In this document: positions 8,206 through 19,004 of the stretch, piece after piece
Position numbering within the stretch: position 1 is the stretch's first letter
Layout: the number at the start of each line of letters is the position of its first letter
Origin: Pelomyxa schiedti
Lineage: Eukaryota > Evosea > Pelobiontida > Pelomyxidae
Assembly: GCA_020536535.1 (NCBI GenBank)
Contig: JAHLWZ010000704.1
Coordinates: 1,496 to 21,583 of the forward strand
Direction: 5' to 3'
Length of the DNA stretch: 20,088 nt
Made by a program: the position numbers and the translations under genes
The notes under the pieces: model-generated
The model's database searches: none
Seen by the model: the letters and a program-made list of their open reading frames with translations, nothing else
Told to the model about the DNA's origin: nothing

Positions 8206-10210
8206 CTACTTGTGGGTGGGTTTACCTTGAGGGAGTGGACAATCATATGAACACTGGTCCACTGTTGGAATCAGCTGCTTGGCAAGCCCATAGAAGCTTT
8301 GGTTTTTGGTTATAAGAGATAATAGAGATTTTATGGAGTGTGCGGTTGTAGTGGCACTGGGAATATACCTTTCAAATGAGCATGATTGCCACTCTGGAAC
8401 GTCGAGGCAACCAGGGATCGGGAGCTGTTTTCCGTTGTAAACAACTCGAATGAAATCCTTGCCCTGAACAGTGTACAGCTCAAACATGATGTATGAGGCA
8501 TATGACGGCCATAGTTCGTCCCAAATCCCAAGCATGCTGAGAACAACCATCACACTTGAATCATGTGCCTGCGAGATCATAAGGCACAAGGAAGAAAAAA
8601 AAAAAAAAACGGACACACAGAGAAAAGGGATATTTTTGGTTGCGGAGCTCCATCAACTGCATCCAACATTTGGTCCATGATATCCCCCAAAAGAAGGCCT
8701 AGATAAGATGAGTGCGGTCTGTATCCGTACATTGCTGGTAATAAAGGGGGTAAATTTACCCATGGCAATGCGGCCATAACTCTGTGGGTCAGGATAAGAG
8801 TATGTGGCAGCTGTTTGCCACATAACAGCATCAAAGACTTGAATCAACAGCTCTTGATAGGAATTAGACAGTGATCTTGTAAAGAATGGGAGAACCTTCT
8901 GTGAGTCCAGCAGGCAAAGGCATGTCATGACACTGCATGGAGTGTCCGCAATCACTGCAATAGTGTTTGCATGATTGCAAATAAAACCAATACCAAAAGG
9001 TAATACCTGACATCTGATATTTATTGTGAGGTCAGATATAAAAAAAAATAGAATGGTAACAATTATACACACCATTTATATCCGCAGATGCCCCAAAAAT
9101 TTCAATGAATTGCTGCTCAATGGGGTCAACAACGGTATTGTCATAGTTAATCCACTCGGGTGTTGTTTTTACTGCGTCACCATACTTTGTAACGCATGAG
9201 CACAAGTCAGAATTTGGAAACCTTATTGAAGACATAAATAATACTGAGGAATAGTATTCTTATTGTACATGTCATCTTTTTCATAGTCCATCGTGAACAT
9301 GTCAATCACGGACGTTGTATCACCTCCAGAAGCTGAGGGAGGGTAGAGCCCATCACAAAATGCCTTGAACATCATCAACGGTTTTGGTTAAAAGAAGGAC
9401 AAGCCAACCGACCATAGCGGACTGCTTTGTTCTGGAATCACCGTCAAATCTCACAAAAACATCTCCATCATGAAGACTATCAGGAAGGAATTTGATTGTA
9501 TCAACAAAGTAACTCCGCATCGCTTGGCCAAGCTGAGTGCACTGAGTATTTCCGATATCAGTTAGTGCAGCTTTTTTTTTTTTTAGTTTGGTGTTTATCT
9601 CGGTTTATCCAGAAACCTTTTTCACAGTTGCCAAGAAGTTCATTCCTATCGTACATATAATTCTCTCTGTAAGCGCGAGCAAGGGAAGGCTCATTTCCAC
9701 CAGTTGTCATGTCTGGGTCTCTTTTATTTTTTGGAAAGCTGTGAGTTGAAAAATAATTTAAACGCAGTTGCAGAAATGCATACGATATCTTTGTCAAGGA
9801 ACAGTTCCACACTGAATCATAACCCGGCCAGCAAGTGGTGTGCAATGGCACTCTGTCCCCATGTCTTGTCACAACTTCAAAATCGTGAGTTAGTTCAATT
9901 AAGTAATAATATGTACAACATAATGTATATTCTTTTAAATTTTTTTTTTTTCATTTGTTTTGTTTGGTGTGGGAGCGAGGCGACACGCACGAGCCACCAA
10001 CTTGGTCGTAGCGTTCGGGGCCAAGTTGAGCGGGGGCACCGGCTGCCCTTCGGTCGTCCCACAATACCCTTTGTAGCCCCCTCCTAAAACTGCACCACCA
10101 CCCCGGCGAGATAGACCCGCGAACGACGCTCTACTTCCACTAACGACAGAAACCACAGCGCACCAACACAACGCGACGACCAAAGCAACCCGCCTCCTCG
10201 CCGTGCCCAT
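8206..10210 (-). CDS. Secreted histidine acid phosphatase (PXYLP1-like)
   Basis: Nine exons: 10210-9991, 9874-9617, 9570-9413, 9363-9269, 9221-9073, 9006-8896, 8852-8760, 8698-8619 and 8568-8206. Together they give 508 aa, with eight GT-AG introns of 43-116 bp and frame kept throughout. Residues 1-25 (RRRVALVVALCWCAVVSVVS) look like a signal peptide, so a secreted or lysosomal enzyme is likely. The catalytic RHGDRVP lies at about 77-83, right after the first splice join. LTDIGNTQCTQLGQAMRSYF, the phosphate-pocket region VRFDGDSRT, the segment HDMPLPAGL and the proton-donor motif AHDSSVM (about 389-395) follow in family order. Members hydrolyse phosphomonoesters through a phosphohistidine. YCGTTEGQPVPPLNL before the active site and CSYDC near the end suggest the 2-phosphoxylose phosphatase or acid phosphatase branch, which I cannot decide. 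The start is the first ATG ahead of the hydrophobic stretch; extending upstream would need a TTG. Confidence 0.9.
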
Positions 10211-10790
10211 CCCCAACCAGAATTCGACCGAAAAAAACCCCGCGCCCGTTGCTTCCCAGAAACCAGGAAGGAGAAAAATGCACGTCGTAGCACCTACCGG
10301 CGGTCGCAGCTAATACGTAGTCGTCGTCGCGTGGCGGGGGGGGAGGGAAATGGGGATTGGGCGAACGGTCCTCATAGTTCTACCTCGACACAGTGGCTGA
10401 GGCGTGCGTGTGTGTGCGCGCGTGCGTGTGTCTTGGCCGGCCCTGCTTGTTGCAGTATTTTTTTTTCTTGTTTTGTATGTACAATGGTGTTGTTTTGTTT
10501 GTTTATTGGCTTGAAAAGTGGAACTAATTGCGACAGTGGCTTTATTGCCTATATGATAATGAAATCGAGTTGGGGGAAGGAGCGACTGGAATATCTTTAC
10601 CTCCAAGAAGGCCGAGTGGTCGTGGAGCGAGGCTGCGGAAAGCTTTGGTGGTGTGCGCTGGAGTTCAGCTTTGGCCCAGGGGAATGATGTGGAATAGAAC
10701 AAAGAAGAAATACTTCGTACTATGCAGATGATATTCAAGATGGCCCTTCGGCAAAATCTTCCTCATGAGTGCTATTTCCATAACTAGGAG
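10211..10790. other. Strand-switch intergenic region
   Basis: The region separates the minus-strand acid phosphatase start from the plus-strand SPT5-like sequence. It is GC-rich near 10,200-10,440, then holds T-rich runs (10457-10510) and a purine-mixed part to about 10,740. Short frames exist on both strands but none has family motifs. It probably holds the acid phosphatase promoter. No TATA-like element was identified with confidence. Confidence 0.5.
10403..10432. repeat. Alternating purine-pyrimidine (TG/CG) tract
   Basis: About 30 bp of nearly unbroken alternating GTGTGTGTGCGCGCGTGCG sequence lies in the strand-switch region. Such tracts can adopt Z-DNA under negative supercoiling. No coding role was seen. 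Confidence 0.7.
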
Positions 10791-10791
10791 G

Positions 10792-12190
10792 CAGCTTCCT
10801 TCTGTTTATGATCCCAAGATGTGGGCAGTAGGATGTAGGCCAAGCAAGGAACTTGAATCGGTGTTGTAGGTCTCATGCAGCGATTTTTCGAGAATTGCTG
10901 CAATGCAAATACAATTCCTGATGAGGCTGAAGAACATATCCAGCAACCTATGTGCGCAAATGCTTGCAGTTGTGAATGACTTGTGCCCAGTCATTTCATC
11001 TCCTTGATTGGAACCAGCTTCAGGTGTGGGTAGGGGAAGAATACCTCCAGCTGGGGTGATGAGGAAGCTTATTCACTCGTTTTTTCAACCCTTCTGAGTT
11101 TATGGACTAGGAAATGATCTTTAACACAAAGTAAGTTTCTCTAAACAAGTGTGATGTAACAGTCTGCAGATGGTGACTATGTTCTTATATGCGGATCTCG
11201 GTTCCAGGGTGGGCACCTTATCAGACCTTAGCATCCTAGGGTGTTGTGCTGCAACAACAATGTGAATCCCATGCTGGATGAAATATGCAGATTTATGAAG
11301 CAAGATGACTCTATTGAGACAGATACCCCTAACTGTGCTAGATCACAGAAATTTTCCAAGGTTTATTTCATACTATTTCACAAGCCTTCTTACATGCTTT
11401 CAGTGCATTCAAATAGCAGAACTTAAAGATATGATTGCCACTGTGACTAGTGTTGGTGATGGTGGCAAAGTTAATGTGCAGGCCCACGCCAATGAAACCG
11501 TTATGAACCTGCAGTTTGAACCAGATGACTTGCTGAAAGTATTTAAGGTAAAACTTGGTTTTTTTGTTTTCGATTTAACCTATGCAAGTGTGGAGACCAC
11601 TCTGTTTCTGTGGGAGATTTAGTTCCAGTAAGTATTTTATTCATTTGATATTTCCATTCACAATCCTACAGGTTGTTGACGGACCACAAAAAGGCAAATC
11701 TCCCAATTGTTTTGCTTCTGAAACGCGGCAATTTCGTTGCTAAAGCAAACACCTTGGTAATTGTGGGAGGAGCAAAGTCCTATCAGCAGGCTCGACTGTG
11801 TGCCTAACAAAAGTACCCCGATTCTAGTGAACTTCTCACTAATGGCAAAAAAGGTTCGTTTTGATTTCTTTTCATAAGATTTGGACAGGTCACATTTCTG
11901 AAGTTGATGCTCACAACTCCCTTTGTCCCTCTGCCTCAAGCATCAACTGTATTATTTTCCCTTGATACTATTCCCAGCATTAACTCCTGGACAGGAGCTT
12001 CTTCCATGCCTCTCTGATACTTGATTACTGGGGGCATTAAAGTTCAAGCAGCTCCAGTTTTACAGTTGATACTTCCATCCCTGCACCCACAAATGCACCG
12101 TACACTCCTAGCTCCAACACTCCCAGCACCATCCAAATACCATCACTACCCCCCATCAGACATACCTCAGCCACAGGTGTCTACACACCC
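10792..12190 (+). pseudogene. Degenerate SPT5 (transcription elongation factor) gene
   Basis: Fragments of SPT5 occur in the family's order but in different frames. An NGN start (QLPSVYDPKMWAVGCRPSKE) lies at 10792-10866, ended by TAG, followed two bases out of frame by LMQRFFE (10872). A KOW segment ELKDMIATVTSVGDGGKV then NLQFEPDDLLKVFK lies at 11419-11547, followed by GT-AG intron-like gaps at 11548-11588 and 11628-11671, with CGDH and VGDLVP between them. VVDGPQKGKS (11672) is followed one frame later by LKRGNFVAKANTLVIVGGAK (11718-11777). A KOW remnant KIWTGHISEVDAH lies near 11876-11914, and a Pro/Thr/Ser-rich part with APYTPSSNTPSTI at 12080-12190 resembles the SPT5 C-terminal repeat region. 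SPT5 binds RNA polymerase II with SPT4. Large pieces are missing and the frame breaks lie inside motifs without splice sites, so a pseudogene is the best reading. Retained introns argue against a retrocopy. Confidence 0.7.
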
Positions 12191-12611
12191 TACTTCTCTC
12201 CAAACCAGTGATCCCTCACACTGCAACAACAAACCCCATGTGATAGGCACCCTCAGCTTATTTCCACCACCCTTTATTAACAGGATTGCCCATCTTGACC
12301 TTCCTCAGAAAACCCATCCACCTATTTCATAAGGAAGTGTGGTAACACTGTTTCATGTTACACTACACCAAGCAACAAAAAGGCACCAACATTGCAACCC
12401 ATAAGTATGACCAGGGAAAAAAACAACCCTTTTTAATACACCATCAGCAAAGAAATTTGCCCTCCAAGGCCCAGTAATGGTTGCAATGAACATTGCACTG
12501 TTCTGATGTAAGACCACATCTTTGGCTTTCAAACAATGTCTCAATGACTCTTGACCATTATTTGGCCTAAAAAACCTCTTAAAAGAAAAAAGTGGTTTTT
12601 GCACCTGCAAA
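12191..12611. other. Gene-poor stretch, possible relic of a mobile element
   Basis: No supported gene. The minus strand carries an open stretch (about 12353-12590) with VVLHQNSAMFIATITGPWRA and then FFADGVLKRVVFFPGHTYGL. Its spacing vaguely recalls the end of a Tc1/mariner-type transposase (QDNAP... then WPAHSPDLN). No inverted repeats or target-site duplications were found by eye, so it is only a hint. Confidence 0.2.
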
Positions 12612-12742
12612 AACACAAGCGACAAAAAACGCAAAAACTGGACGGCTGAGGGCCAAAGCGAAAGGTGGAAAGTGCAGCTGACCCAAAGGGGTTGGCTGCC
12701 GCGGGGCAAGTTCTCCTGGACCAGCGGCAGATTCGTCGCTTT
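12612..12742. repeat. 131-bp direct repeat, copy 1
   Basis: The unit runs from aacacaagcgac to tcgtcgcttt and is identical base for base, by eye, to 12808-12938. Weaker similarity continues about 18 bp past its right end (ggtcgccaaggttgga against ggctgccaagctgga). It is GC-richer than its flanks. Plus-strand frames read KNWTAEGQSERWKVQL and GWLPRGKFSWTSGRFVA, but no family was recognised. Confidence 0.95.
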
Positions 12743-12807
12743 TTGGTCGCCAAGGTTGGAAGGAAGAGGAAGCCAAAGAGTACTTGATTGCGCAGGTAGG
12801 TATAGGT

Positions 12808-12938
12808 AACACAAGCGACAAAAAACGCAAAAACTGGACGGCTGAGGGCCAAAGCGAAAGGTGGAAAGTGCAGCTGACCCAAAGGGGTTGGCTGCCGCGG
12901 GGCAAGTTCTCCTGGACCAGCGGCAGATTCGTCGCTTT
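12808..12938. repeat. 131-bp direct repeat, copy 2
   Basis: The second identical copy starts 196 bp after copy 1, so the coding phase differs between the copies. The 65-bp spacer includes GAAGAGGAAGCCAAAGAG and a donor-like gtaggta just before copy 2. The short frame across this copy ends at 13026. Confidence 0.95.
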
Positions 12939-13204
12939 GTGGCTGCCAAGCTGGACCATGTTATGTGAACAAGAAGGAATGTGGAAAAGTTTATGGGAGT
13001 TGAAGAAGAAACTGATCATCCCATAATGACCGCAACACACGGAGGAGATTACTACCTTGGTCACCTGCCACTTGGTTGTTCGGAGTGACTGGTTAATTGA
13101 CCTTTTCCAAGATCTGAACAACGAATTGTTTGGTTTTTTAATCACTCATCAACAAGTTTTTTTATTGTTTTTTTTATAAATTACTACGGCAAGTACGCGG
13201 GCGG
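12939..13204. other. Upstream region of the SRP receptor gene
   Basis: No gene is seen beyond the tail of the repeat-associated frame (stop near 13026). A T-rich, then AT-rich run at 13140-13185 lies just ahead of the SRP receptor start and may mark its core promoter. This is positional inference only. Confidence 0.4.
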
Positions 13205-15897
13205 ATGTTGGAGCATTTCAGTATATTTACCAAGTCTGGGATTGTGTTGTGGTCGAGATCTTGGGCTCCGTTGAAGCCGATAAGATCCGACGACGGCGGC
13301 GAGTTTGCGGTCGGACCAATAGAGGCCCTCATAGCATCTGTGTTACTGCCTGTACGTTCACCTTCTTTCCTTGTGGTTATTGCGGTTTTGGTTTTTTACT
13401 TGGTTTTTAACAAAAACCTCTGTGCAATGATTTTTTTTAAATCACTGTAGGAACGAGCTGGAGATACGTCATATAACGTAGGACCTTATGCCCTGAAGTG
13501 GTCCTTGCAAAATGACCTTCGTTTGGTTTTCGTTGCGGTATACCAGAAGGTGTTCCCTCTTTTGTTCGTGGACGAGCTGCTTGAGAGGGTGAAGGAGCAG
13601 TTCTCCAAATTGTTCTTGGAGTGCGTGAGTGCACCGAGGAGGTTTCTACCCCTTCCCTTCCCTGTTCTGCACTTAACACTTTTGCTTTTCTCTTTACTTT
13701 GAAGGCAAGGATACTCTCAATTTGATGCAAAATTTACCCACATTTACGAAATTGCTGAGGCTATGGCACAGCAAGAGCACACCAGGCCCAAATTGCAGCA
13801 GCACCCTTATCCAGGCAAAGATTTCCGAAATACTGGAGCTAAAGCTAGCAAGACCAGTATGAGCTCGCTTTGTTTTACTGAGTATTTAAACATTTTCATT
13901 TAGCATCCACAGAAGGAGCCAGTTCTGGCACAGACAGTAGCAGCAACGAGACAAGTGCGAGTGCCAGCAGCAACACTAATGGGGGAAGTGATGATCCAGA
14001 TAAAACAGATGTAATCCCCACACTGGAACAGCAACCCCAACCATCAACGGCGGCACCCACAAGCGCAGCAGAGATTAGGAAGCGCAACGTGGAAGCAATA
14101 AAGAAAGGACAACAGGCGGCTGCTTCTGTGTCCCCTGAGACGGCCAAGCTGGCCAAATTGATGGGTATTGTTCCTTGTATTACAATATTGTTCACTCCTC
14201 TCCAGCTCCGTCCGCACCAAGAGGCAAAGGACCAAAAAAATATGTTCCCAAGGGGGGGAAGTTGTAAGTCAATTGTCACATACTTTTAGGAGGGGGACAT
14301 AACCTAATAAAAATAGGGCTCCCATATCAGTAAGTACCACAAAGAAACCAAGAAAATGGGAGGACCAACACGAAGAAGGTGAATTTGACATTCAAAAAAT
14401 TATAAGTTCAAAGGCTCCTGCAGGGACTGGGGTCTGTGCATATGAATATCTCTACTTTCTTACAAATTATCTAGACCTCAACAACTACAACTACAACAAC
14501 GGCTGCCGTAGAAACTGTGGATGTCAGTGCAATGGCATACAACATGGATCTTGACACACCAGAAAGTGATGGTGAAGAAGAAACAGAGGAAGCACCTTCA
14601 CCAACTAAAAAGACCGGTGGTGTATGGGGGTTCTTGACCTCTCTGACAACGGCCAAGGCATCACCTACCCAATTTTTAGTTTCCAGTGACGTTTTGTACA
14701 GGTTCTGACCGACGCCGATATTCAGCCAGTGCTGGTGAAATTCCAAGAACATCTGCGCAGTAAAAACGTTGCAAATGAAGTTTCACAGAAACTTTGTGAA
14801 TCTGTAGCTGCTTCTCTTGTTGGCCAGAAAATTGGCACATTTCAGGGTCCACATCTTTTTTTTACTCTCTTAAAACTTATCACTCTCCTTCAGGAGTTTA
14901 CAGTACAGTAAAACAAAGCCTCAGCGAGGCCCTCACGAGAATTCTTACACCAAAACGGCGCATTGACATACTCCAAGATATAGATGCACACAAGAAGGCA
15001 ACTGGTGGGGCTCCCTATGTGATGATGTAAGACTGAGCTTCTTCACCACACTTCCTGATACTCCACAGATTCATGGGAGTTAATGGAGTCGGCAAATCTA
15101 CAAATCTCGCTAAAATTGGGTCATGGCTGAAGCACATTGGTAAAAATGTGATGTTTGCAGCCTGTGATACATTTCGCTGTGGAGCTGTAGAACAACTCAA
15201 AGTTCACAGCAACAGGCTCCAGATTCCTTTATTTGAACAAGGATATGGTACAGTCAAACAATGTAGTATTATCTCATTGAATAAAAGGTAAGGATGATGC
15301 GAATCTCGCACGTCAGGCAATAATTCAAGGTAACCCGATCGGCTTCATGTTAAAAGCATTCACAAAATAAAAAGCCCAGAGCCAAGGCATGGATGTTGTA
15401 CTTATTGACACAGCGGGAAGAATGGAGGATAATGAAAACCTAATGCGCGGCATTTCTAAGGTACTTTTCCTTTTCAAATATTTTACCGGTACTCACTTGT
15501 AATAGCTCGTAAACACAGTCGAGCCTAACTTAGTCCTCTTTGTTGGGGAAGCCCTTGTTGGAAATTCCGGGGTTCATCAGCTTGTCAAGTTCAATGAAGG
15601 TTTGTTACTTTCCAGACTCACAATCAGTAATACTAATCTCTTTTAGCTCTGTCCGACTTCGCCGGAGTTCCCCACCCGCGCCTCATCGATGGAATTATTT
15701 TAACCAAGTTCGATACCATTGATGACAAGGTAAACACTTCCCACAAATGAAACTTCATCAACCACCACCAGGTTGGAGCCGCAATATCCATGGTTTATTC
15801 CACCGGTGTTCCCATTGTATTCCTTGGTACCGGGCAGCACTACAACGACCTCAAAGTACTCAACGTAGCTGCCATTGTGCACACTCTCCTCAGGTGA
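13205..15897 (+). CDS. Signal recognition particle receptor subunit alpha (SRP54-type GTPase)
   Basis: Fifteen exons: 13205-13351, 13451-13620, 13705-13856, 13904-14164, 14206-14263, 14317-14431, 14475-14657, 14702-14846, 14894-15026, 15069-15247, 15288-15329, 15375-15460, 15506-15599, 15647-15729 and 15772-15897. They total 1974 nt, or 657 aa, close to animal SR-alpha. The SRX domain ([40 protein letters not shown]) binds the beta subunit at the ER membrane. A charged, low-complexity linker follows. The N domain begins at [11 protein letters not shown] and the G domain carries GVNGVGKST (about 458-466), the [11 protein letters not shown] segment, DTAGR, TKFD and GAAISM. The protein docks ribosome-SRP complexes at the ER and hydrolyses GTP together with SRP54. 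Introns are 40-99 bp. Thirteen are GT-AG, and the one at 14658-14701 is GC-AG. All motifs needed for activity are present and the stop is TGA. Confidence 0.95.
14658..14701 (+). other. GC-AG intron in SRP receptor alpha
   Basis: The 44-bp intron starts AAG|gcatcacc and ends tgtacag. Removing it joins [10 protein letters not shown] to [11 protein letters not shown] exactly where SR-alpha proteins are continuous. No GT donor in the neighbourhood gives the same join without deleting conserved sequence. Confidence 0.8.
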
Positions 15898-16242
15898 TTG
15901 ATCCCCATCGTTGTTCCCCATCATCCTGATTTACCAAGCAAAAACAAAAAACAAATGGGCCATTTTATTCCATTATCTTCTTCGCTTTTCAAAAGAACAG
16001 CTACGAAACCGAAGCATACTACGTCGAATGCGGTGGACAGCGCAACGGACGCCGTCGCCGTCGTGCGGCGCGCCTCCTAGGGCTTCTTTTCCAACAACTA
16101 CGTGTTCGCTCGGATCGCGGTGTTCGCTTCCTTTTTGGGGGTGAGCCGAGCCGCCCGCTGGTGTACCGCCACAGTACAGTAGGTCCTCGAAACTGCGAGG
16201 GGCATCCTAAGGAAACTGGATTATGGGTGCACGTGGGCCACA
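15898..16242. other. Intergenic region between SRP receptor and ankyrin genes
   Basis: About 345 bp. After a T/C-rich stretch, 16030-16200 is distinctly GC-rich (runs such as cgccgtcgccgtcgtgcggcgcgcc). That matches the GC-rich starts of other genes here and probably holds the ankyrin gene promoter and leader. No RNA gene or repeat was recognised. Confidence 0.5.
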
Positions 16243-18912
16243 ATGTGTTCCTTTTTGAACGCCGAGGAGCAGGCGCGAAAAACCAGGGCGCCGGGCGAAG
16301 GTGCCGCGGAGGAGACGCTTACGATGCAAATTGTGGGTTGCCTGCTGGAATTCGGGCCGACCGTAGGAGGAATTCGGGTGCATGATAACACTATTTTTGA
16401 GTGCATGGGAAAGTGCCCTGATGAACAGTTGGTGAAGAAGATGTTGAAGCTGGCAGGCCACACAAAGTATGTTTGTATAAGCTCATTCAACTTCTGGGAG
16501 ATAGGAAATTAAAATTGAAAAAATTAAAATTAAAAATTAAAATCGGGCTGTACATAAGACTTATGCAACTAAAATAGAGTGCCTATGCACTGGTTGGCGA
16601 AGAATATGGCGCTAATTGACAGCACAATTTCGCTGGGTGTAGTGATCGATCCGAAGGCAGACACTGACCTTGCTAATCCCGATAGACACAACGAAAAAAT
16701 CCTTCACCTGAGAGTATTGCATTCAGTATTCTCGATCAGATTCGGCAAAGCAATAGAATCTCTTACGGAAGTGCCCAGTGGACAGCCGCAGCCAATGCTA
16801 TTTTGGATACAGTGAAAGTTTGCTTCTGGGACTCCATTGCTGACTGCTTATCCAAAGATCAAGGAGTCATACTCACATTTCTGCGTAAAAAAGTGGGATT
16901 TCCAGAGATAATATCCAAGGTTCTTGAACTTGAAACCTTTACAAGTACGTGAAACACCCAAGCCCCACCTTTGCCTAACTTAAACAATAGAGTCCCATTA
17001 CATTGGCTCGTGGGCTACAGCGGTTTGGCACCCACTGAGTTTTTCATATCGAAGGGAGTGAAGTACATCGAAAAAGCTATTTCCGATCTTGAGGCTGATG
17101 GCCGTTATGAGCGCATTACTGAGGCAATTGTCAAAAGAGTTCTATGTCAATTGCTGTCCATCAATAAAACGGACTTCTTCAACTACTTGGTTGAGATGTT
17201 CCCGGTCAAAACCAACTGGAGTTTTCTTGGAGCTTGCCACAACATAAAGATGGTGAGTTGATTTTGTCACAGTATCCAAGATGATTCTTATCTTGTCTTC
17301 CACAGTTCGAAGTTGTCAGTGCGCACATTGCCAAGCATGGATTTGATAGAGCACAAGAAGATCCTGAAACTTCTATACTGCAGCCAGTCACGACCAGGCC
17401 TTATTCAGGGCTATACTGAACTTACTTACTGCGGATGAGAGAAGTGAGATTGATTGGGAAGATATGTTCTTTGAAACAAAAGACCTTGAAGGGGCAAACA
17501 TCATATTGTCGGAATCTGGAATACTCCCAACAGACAAGAAGGTGAGAAAATTCATAAAGAAGTGTGTTGAAAGTGTTGATGGAAAGGACACTCCCGCTGG
17601 GCTTAAGTGCGTCACGTTCAGGAAGTGGTTTGTATCAGCAGTTACTTCCGGAACCGGCACCATTGGAGGATTCCTGTACGGCCATCAAAACCACTTGCCT
17701 CCTCTCGATTTCGCACTTGCAGTGGAAGACCTCGAGCTCACAAGGATGTTACTTGCTGCTGGGGTATCCCCAAATACCCTCCTAAGTACCGGACATGGCA
17801 ACCCCAGTCTCAAAACCCCATTGCGGAAAGTCAGAAAAAGTCCCAAACTGGTCGATTTCTGCAAGATTCTAGTTGACGCCGGATACCAACCACTCCTTGA
17901 ATTACCTCCCTTATATTTACCCTCTTAAACCAGGCGTCAGACCTGAATTATGCAATTAAACACCACAACTTAGAGTTGGTGAAAATACTTGCCCACAAGA
18001 AATCTGTCTGGCTTCCTGGCCAGGTGTGGGCTAATCCAATTTACAGTGCTCTACTGTGCAAGAATAGGCGGGTGACTATTTAGGTTTTAAAGGCAGCTGC
18101 TTCGATGCCAAACTTGCATTATTCTGTAGCAAACTGCCTGAACACATTTGTAAGTTCCACCCGCTCTTTGCTTTTTCTACACTACAATCTCACTCTCTGC
18201 AGGGTATGAAATGGCAGAAAAAAGAAGACCAAACTGCCCTGGGCCGAGCAATAAAGAGATATCAGGAAGAAACTGGGAACTCTCGCAGCTTCTCACTCAA
18301 ATTCCCAATATTGACCCGTTCAACTGCTGTGGGCACCTTTGTGGAGTAACGCTTGGTTATGTGGCACGTAGTGAAGAACTATCCAAGGCCCTCTTCCCAA
18401 AGGTCCCCGGCCCAATAATATTTGGATTTGTTTTGCCGGCAGTGCTTGAAGCTGTAAGGAACAACAATATCACGTTTCTCACGGCCGTTGCAGGTACATA
18501 TATTTCCAACTATATATCCCTTACACAATTCACAGAGGCCAGTGGCCCGGTGAAATTCCGGCAGTACATAGAGGCTCTGCCCATTGTTCCCAAGAAACTT
18601 ACACCTGAAATGGTCAGCTTCTTTGCCACCCGTGGCTGTTGCCCATCTTTCTCCGCCGCACCTAAAGCTAGTTCTACTTCTACTTCTGCCACTGCTGAAC
18701 CAGAGAGTGATAACTGTCTTGAAAAGTACTTCGAAAAGCTTCCCAAGGTGCGGGAGATCAGCCTGCAGCTTCCTGATTGGAATCCCTCCGATATCAATAA
18801 CAAGTCCGGTGCGGAGAGCAGTGGTTGCTCAGACACAGAATCCAAGTCGAAACCGGCGCCACAACACCAATCTGCATCAGGTGCAGGCTCCGACAGCAGC
18901 TCTAGTGAGTAA
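16243..18912 (+). CDS. Ankyrin-repeat protein, exon structure only partly resolved
   Basis: The start is the ATG at 16243 (MCSFLNAEEQARKTRAPGEG). Firm introns are 16467-16577, 16945-16992, 17253-17305 and 18150-18202. Ankyrin-type signatures recur: PMHWLAKN, PLHWLVGYSG, PLDFALAVEDLELTRMLLAA, DLNYAIKHHNLELVKILA, ALGRAIKRYQEE and TLGYVARSEELSKALF. Such repeats mediate protein binding. The C-terminal 90 residues are Ser/Thr-rich (ASSTSTSATAEPES, GAGSDSSSSE). No catalytic domain was recognised. Frame changes near 16691 (six-A run), 17365 (three-A run) and about 18290 are not cleanly explained. Each needs either an extra short intron that discards ankyrin-like sequence, or a one-base indel. The stop used is TAA at 18910-18912. 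A gtgagt just before it could be a donor to an exon ending at 19008. Confidence 0.65.
16506..16543. repeat. AT-rich degenerate repeat (aaaatt)n in ankyrin-gene intron 1
   Basis: Imperfect tandem copies of an A4-T2 unit (aaattaaaattgaaaaaatt and on) fill the middle of the 111-bp intron, making it about twice the usual intron length here. Confidence 0.8.
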
Positions 18913-19004
18913 CACCATAAAAACCGGAATGATTCTTTTTATTTTTTTGTACTAACACTAAGAAGGAAACTAAATTTTTTTCATTTAGACAACAACAAAG
19001 GGGA

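Noticed and set aside
9222-9245. A 23-nt ultrashort intron in the acid phosphatase gene
   Set aside because: A 47-bp GT-AG intron at 9222-9268 with ordinary size keeps phase and fits the family better.
10331-10738. Frames on both strands upstream of the SPT5 relic
   Set aside because: Composition is driven by simple repeats and T-runs; no conserved segment seen.
12353-13145. Long minus-strand frames across the 131-bp repeats
   Set aside because: Their length comes from the duplicated unit being open in antisense; no family resemblance in the repeat part.
17306-17384. A 14-nt micro-exon between two introns in the ankyrin gene
   Set aside because: Phase would work, but it discards strongly ankyrin-like sequence; a one-base slip is at least as likely.
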